From an uncultured Archangium sp. (GTDB lineage Bacteria > Myxococcota > Myxococcia > Myxococcales > Myxococcaceae), in assembly GCA_946479335.1 (NCBI GenBank), contig CAMLFP010000206.1:1-9606 (forward strand): 9,606 bases of DNA, read 5' to 3'. The notes beneath the pieces were generated by a model. It did not search any database. It was not told the DNA's origin and saw only the letters and a list, made by a program, of their open reading frames with translations. Position 1 is the first letter of the stretch. Each line of letters begins with the position of its first letter. Of the stretch, positions 6,891 through 9,606 are shown one piece after another. The position numbers were made by a program, and so were the translations under genes.

Positions 6891-7789
6891 AGCTCGTCTA
6901 TTCGTCGGAAGTCGCGGCCGCTCGCCGCACCCTGAAGCCGCTGGTCGCGCTGGAGACCTCGGTGCTGGCGCAGGGCCTCCCGTACCCCCACAACCTCGAG
7001 TGCGCCGAGCGCTGCGAGGCCGCGATTCGCGGCGAGGGCGCGGTGCCGGTGTCGATGGCCGTCATCGATGGCGTGCTGCACGCCGGCCTCGACGCGGCGC
7101 AGACGAAGCGGCTGGCGACCGGCAAGAAGTTGATGAAGCTCGGCAGCCGCGATCTCGCGGTGGCCGTGGCGCGCAAGGCGACCGGCGGCACCACCGTCAG
7201 CGCGACCGTCGAGATGGCCGCGTCGGCGGGCATCAGCGTGTTCGCCACCGGCGGCCTGGGCGGCGTGCACCGCGGCGTCTCGGAGCACATGGACATCTCG
7301 CAGGATCTCCCGGCCATCTCGCGCTTCCCCGTGGCGGTGGTGTGCGCCGGCGCGAAGTCGGTGCTCGATCTCCCGCGCACCATGGAGCTGCTCGAGACCC
7401 TCGCGGTCCCCGTGATCGGCGTCGGCACCGACGAGCTGCCCGGCTTCTACACGCGGGAGACCGGCATCACGCTCGAGCACTCCGTCGACGATGCCGCCGA
7501 CGCCGCGGAGCTCGTCCGCGCGCGCCGCGATCTCAAGCAAGGCGGCCTGATCTTCGCGCTGCCGCCCCCGGCGAAGACCGCGCTCAAGCGCGAGGTCGTC
7601 GAGAAGCACCTCGCCGCCGCGCTGGAGCTCGCCGCGAAGAAGAAGATCGAAGGCAAGGCGGTGACGCCGTTCCTCCTCGGGCAGATGGTGGAGCGCACCA
7701 AAGGCAAGTCGCTCGCCGCCAACCTCGCGCTGCTCGAGAACAACGCGCGCTTCGCCGCGAAGCTGTCGCTCGCGCTCGGTTGGAAGTGA
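6887..7789 (+). CDS. psuG: Pseudouridine-5'-phosphate glycosidase
   Basis: PsuG breaks the C-glycosidic bond of pseudouridine 5'-phosphate to give uracil and ribose 5-phosphate, in RNA-derived pseudouridine catabolism. The 300-aa length fits the family (E. coli PsuG about 312). Visible motifs are ALETSVLAQGLPYPHN (21-36) with the catalytic Glu23; ATGGLGGVHRG (120-130); HMDISQDL (134-141), whose Asp140 matches E. coli Asp149; CAGAKSVLDLP (153-163), whose Lys157 matches the Schiff-base Lys166; and AANLALLENNA (277-287) near the family's phosphate/ribose-binding Asn. The frame is open much further upstream, to 6503, but the GTG at 6887 is the true start. It gives the normal N-terminus, overlaps the FHA-gene stop as GTGA, and has GGAGAA (6872-6877) upstream. 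The usual partner, the PfkB-type pseudouridine kinase PsuK, is not in the window. Confidence 0.93.
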   Translation: MKLVYSSEVAAARRTLKPLVALETSVLAQGLPYPHNLECAERCEAAIRGEGAVPVSMAVIDGVLHAGLDAAQTKRLATGKKLMKLGSRDLAVAVARKATGGTTVSATVEMAASAGISVFATGGLGGVHRGVSEHMDISQDLPAISRFPVAVVCAGAKSVLDLPRTMELLETLAVPVIGVGTDELPGFYTRETGITLEHSVDDAADAAELVRARRDLKQGGLIFALPPPAKTALKREVVEKHLAAALELAAKKKIEGKAVTPFLLGQMVERTKGKSLAANLALLENNARFAAKLSLALGWK

Positions 7790-7791
7790 TC

Positions 7792-8859
7792 ATGGACCGC
7801 ACGCTGTCGGCGCCGGGCAAGCTGTTCCTCGCGGGGGAGTACGCCGTGCTGTGGGGCGGCGAGGCGCGCATCCTCGGGACGGCGCCGCGCGCCCATGCGC
7901 TGGTGCGTTCTCGGCAGGATCGCCGCGTGGAGATCGCGCTGCCCGGCGCGCGCCTCACCGGTGACGCGACGCCGGCGGGTGTCCGCTGGCACACGCCGAT
8001 CACCGACGCCTTCCGCTTCGTCGCGGTGGCCATCGATCTCGCGTACCGCGCGTCGGGCGTCGAAGGGCCGGGCTTCTCGGTGGCCTTCGAGCCTTCGCCG
8101 CTGGTGAACGGGCACAAGCTGGGCCTCGGCAGCAGCGCGCGCGCCACGGTGCTGGCGGTGGAAGCCGCGCGCCACGCGCTCTCGGCGAAGTGGGACGCGC
8201 TCAAACTCTCGCTCCTCGCGCACTTCGACGCGCAGGGCGGGAAGGGCAGTGGTGGCGACATCGCCGCGTCGTTCGCGGGCGGCGTGGTGCGTTACCGCCG
8301 CTTCGAGGTCTCGCCGCTGGCCACCGCCGCGGTCTCCGGCAGCCTGACGGCCGCGCTCGAGAAGTCACCGCCCGTCGAGCTCGCGCGCCTGGGCGACCTC
8401 GGGTTCCCCTGCGTGTACGCGTTCAGCGGCGAGTCGGCGTCGACGCCGGGCCTCGTGAAGCAGGTCGAGCAGAAGCTGGGCGCCGAGGGCCGCAAGCGCT
8501 TCGTCGATCGCTCCGACACGCACTCGATGGCGCTGGAGAGCGCGCTGCTGCGCCGTGACTTCGAGGCGCTCAAGTCGTCCTGCGGCGCGCTGCAGGCGCT
8601 GCTGTGGGAGCTCGAGGTCACGCGCAACGACGCGCTGGAGCGCATCGTCGGCATCGCCCGCACGCTGGGCTGTGCCGCCAAGCAGAGCGGGGCGGGCGGC
8701 GGTGACGGCGCGATCATCTTCGCGCCTGACGACGCCGTCGCTGCGCAGGTCTCGGAGTCACTCCAGGCGCGCGGCTTCCACGCCTTCCTCACGAAGTCTG
8801 ATCGCGGGCTGCAGGGCGAGGTCGCTCCCGATTCGACGCTCGCCAGCTGGCTCGACTGA
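7792..8859 (+). CDS. GHMP kinase, probable phosphomevalonate kinase
   Basis: The 355-aa protein has the three GHMP-kinase motifs: PGKLFLAGEYAVL (8-20), GLGSSARAT (111-119, ATP-binding loop) and QSGAGGGDGAI (298-308). LAGEYAVL rather than the LFGEHAVV of mevalonate kinases, together with KGSGGDIAASFAGG (151-164), points to phosphomevalonate kinase. That enzyme phosphorylates 5-phosphomevalonate with ATP to give the diphosphate, a step toward isopentenyl diphosphate. Mevalonate kinase is the less likely alternative. Myxobacteria make isoprenoids through mevalonate, which fits. ATG at 7792 is preferred because GGAAG (7782-7786) lies 5 bases upstream. An in-frame GTG at 7786 would overlap the PsuG stop as GTGA and add two residues. 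It is the last gene of the operon, followed by a GC hairpin. Mevalonate kinase, the decarboxylase and HMG-CoA reductase are not in the window. Confidence 0.85.
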   Translation: MDRTLSAPGKLFLAGEYAVLWGGEARILGTAPRAHALVRSRQDRRVEIALPGARLTGDATPAGVRWHTPITDAFRFVAVAIDLAYRASGVEGPGFSVAFEPSPLVNGHKLGLGSSARATVLAVEAARHALSAKWDALKLSLLAHFDAQGGKGSGGDIAASFAGGVVRYRRFEVSPLATAAVSGSLTAALEKSPPVELARLGDLGFPCVYAFSGESASTPGLVKQVEQKLGAEGRKRFVDRSDTHSMALESALLRRDFEALKSSCGALQALLWELEVTRNDALERIVGIARTLGCAAKQSGAGGGDGAIIFAPDDAVAAQVSESLQARGFHAFLTKSDRGLQGEVAPDSTLASWLD

Positions 8860-8866
8860 GAGAACG

Positions 8867-8887
8867 CCCTCTCCCGCGGGGAGAGGG
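8867..8887. terminator. GC hairpin between convergent genes (probable bidirectional terminator or REP-like element)
   Basis: CCCTCTCCC (8867-8875) and GGGAGAGGG (8879-8887) form a perfect 9-bp stem with a 3-base GCG loop. It sits in the 36-bp gap between the stop of the phosphomevalonate-kinase-like gene and the stop of the convergent lipoprotein gene. No T-run follows on either strand, so it is not a classic intrinsic terminator. It may aid termination or protect 3' ends. The CCCTCTCCC/GGGAGAGGG core also resembles short intergenic palindromes that recur in many proteobacterial genomes. Confidence 0.6.
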
Positions 8888-8895
8888 GCGCGACG

Positions 8896-9423
8896 TCAGC
8901 AGCCGCACACGACGTCATTCGACGCCGTCAGCTGAATGCACGACAGCTGACACGTGCCGACGTCGGTCAGCTCGAAGTCGCGATGCGAGGTGCACCGCAG
9001 GTTCGGCAGCCACTTCGGTCCGGTGGTGCAGTCGTCGTTGCCGGGGAGGTACTGCTTCAACGTCAGCGAACCGCCGTCGGTCGACCAGTCGGTGAACACG
9101 CCGTCGCACGCCGTCTCGCCGAGGCCGGCGTTGCCCTTGCCCTTGTTGGTGATGGGGATCTGGTGCCGCGTCACGCTGGTGATGTTGGTGCCGCCGTCGT
9201 TGTTCGGCCCGAAGACCGCCAGCTGCGACATGGTGAAGACGATGGTGCCATCGCTGAGCGTGCCGATGAACTGCAGGCCACCGTCGCCGACGTACCGCGC
9301 GGGCGTGCAGTCGTCGTAGGTGTTCACCACGTCGACGTGCACCAACCGGCCGGTGATGTTCTCGGCCTCTTGCGGCTGACAGCCCGCCAACACCACCCAC
9401 GACGTCAGAAGAAGAGCGCGCAT
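8896..9423 (-). CDS. Small cysteine-rich lipoprotein of unknown function
   Basis: The family of this 175-aa protein is not recognised. It begins with a compact lipoprotein signal peptide (MRALLLTSWVVLAGC): lipobox LAGC with the lipidated cysteine at 15. Gln at the next position (+2) gives no Asp-type inner-membrane retention signal in the E. coli rule. The mature part is rich in Thr, Asp and Gly and carries eight further cysteines at 39, 106, 132, 144, 158, 162, 173 and 175, enough for four disulfides, the last four crowded into CQLSC and CGC at the C-terminus. This fits an envelope or surface-exposed protein of the kind myxobacteria have in large numbers. The ATG at 9423-9421 lies directly after the T-tract of the upstream tRNA terminator, and no Shine-Dalgarno sequence is present. 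Its stop faces the operon end across a hairpin. Confidence 0.75.
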   Translation of the reverse strand: MRALLLTSWVVLAGCQPQEAENITGRLVHVDVVNTYDDCTPARYVGDGGLQFIGTLSDGTIVFTMSQLAVFGPNNDGGTNITSVTRHQIPITNKGKGNAGLGETACDGVFTDWSTDGGSLTLKQYLPGNDDCTTGPKWLPNLRCTSHRDFELTDVGTCQLSCIQLTASNDVVCGC

Positions 9424-9468
9424 AAAAAAGACAAAAAAATGGGGGAACCGATTTTCACCGGTTCCCCC
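9424..9468 (-). terminator. Intrinsic terminator of the tRNA-Leu gene
   Basis: Read on the minus strand, a perfect 10-bp stem is formed by GGGGGAACCG (9468-9459) and CGGTTCCCCC (9450-9441) with an 8-base loop (9458-9451). A long T-rich tail follows: seven Ts at 9439-9433, then GTC and six Ts at 9429-9424. It starts 2 bases after the tRNA discriminator base. It is a textbook rho-independent terminator for the tRNA. Its tail also occupies the whole ribosome-binding region of the lipoprotein gene whose ATG is the next codon. Confidence 0.93.
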
Positions 9469-9470
9469 TG

Positions 9471-9554
9471 TGCCCAGGAGAGGACTCGAACCTCCACGCT
9501 GTTGCCAGCACTAGACCCTGAATCTAGCGCGTCTACCAATTCCGCCACCTGGGC
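9471..9554 (-). tRNA. tRNA-Leu (anticodon CAG)
   Basis: The gene is 84 nt long and read on the minus strand. The acceptor stem GCCCAGG (9554-9548) pairs with CCTGGGC (9478-9472), followed by discriminator A (9471). The D-arm contains GGCGGAATTGGTAGACGC. The anticodon stem CTAGA/TCTAG encloses the loop TTCAGGG, giving anticodon CAG (9520-9518), which reads the CUG leucine codon, very common in this GC-rich genome. A long variable arm (TGCTGGCAACAGCG) marks it as class II, as expected for tRNA-Leu. The T-arm has GGTTCGAGTCC. The bases after the discriminator are C, A, G, so the 3' CCA is not encoded and must be added by nucleotidyltransferase. It has its own promoter and terminator. Confidence 0.97.
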
Positions 9555-9565
9555 GACGGCGCGGC

Positions 9566-9594
9566 TCAATACGTTCGCAAGACGCTGCTGTCAA
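9566..9594 (-). promoter_or_regulatory. Sigma70-type promoter of the tRNA-Leu gene
   Basis: On the minus strand a perfect -35 box TTGACA (9594-9589) is followed by a 17-base spacer and TATTGA (9571-9566) as a weaker -10 box. The expected transcription start is near 9559, about 5 bases upstream of the mature tRNA 5' end at 9554, which is an ordinary leader for RNase P. The GC-rich GCCGCGCCGTC segment between the -10 box and the start resembles the discriminators of stringently controlled stable-RNA promoters; that regulation is an inference. Confidence 0.8.
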
Positions 9595-9606
9595 CGAACT
9601 CCTGAC

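Noticed and set aside
7000..7791. Upstream extension of the phosphomevalonate-kinase frame through the PsuG gene
   Set aside because: The extra N-terminal part is Arg-rich shadow sequence. The GHMP motif starts a few residues after the ATG at 7792, which has its own GGAAG site.

Overview
High-GC window with tightly packed genes, GTG starts, 4-bp GTGA stop/start overlaps and almost no intergenic DNA. An FHA-GAF-AAA+-Fis regulator, a mevalonate-pathway kinase and a bacterial deoxynucleoside kinase together point to a myxobacterium or close relative (Myxococcota). This is an inference from gene content, not a database match. No mobile element, CRISPR array or rRNA is visible, and no stretch over 300 bases lacks a gene.

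Left part (1-3290). A Tim44-like, zinc-ribbon membrane protein on the minus strand runs off the left edge. It is divergent, across 69 bp, from a plus-strand enoyl-CoA hydratase-family gene that most resembles AUH/LiuC-type methylglutaconyl-CoA hydratases. That gene meets, with a single base between the two stop codons, a minus-strand pair: a TPR lipoprotein followed 4 bp later by a PlsC-type 1-acylglycerol-3-phosphate acyltransferase.

Central operon (3347-8859, plus strand). Five genes lie 2-17 bp apart or overlap by 4 bp: deoxynucleoside kinase; an uncharacterised 398-aa protein with a DUF2314-like C-terminus; an FHA-GAF-AAA+-Fis protein; pseudouridine-5'-phosphate glycosidase (PsuG); and a phosphomevalonate-kinase-type GHMP kinase. 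Two genes suggest nucleoside salvage and one isoprenoid synthesis; no single pathway explains the set. The most unusual member is the regulator. Its phosphothreonine-binding FHA residues and Fis-type helix-turn-helix are intact, but its sigma54-activator core has lost the Walker A lysine, the Walker B acidic pair, the GAFTGA loop and the sensor II arginine. It looks like a pseudo-ATPase DNA-binding protein rather than a sigma54 activator.

Right part (8860-9606). A 9-bp GC hairpin separates the operon from a convergent minus-strand gene for a small cysteine-rich lipoprotein. Upstream of that gene is a complete tRNA-Leu(CAG) unit, also on the minus strand: a TTGACA promoter, the tRNA, and a textbook intrinsic terminator. 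The terminator's T-tract runs straight into the lipoprotein's start codon, which therefore has no Shine-Dalgarno sequence and no room for a promoter of its own unless transcription enters through the tRNA unit.
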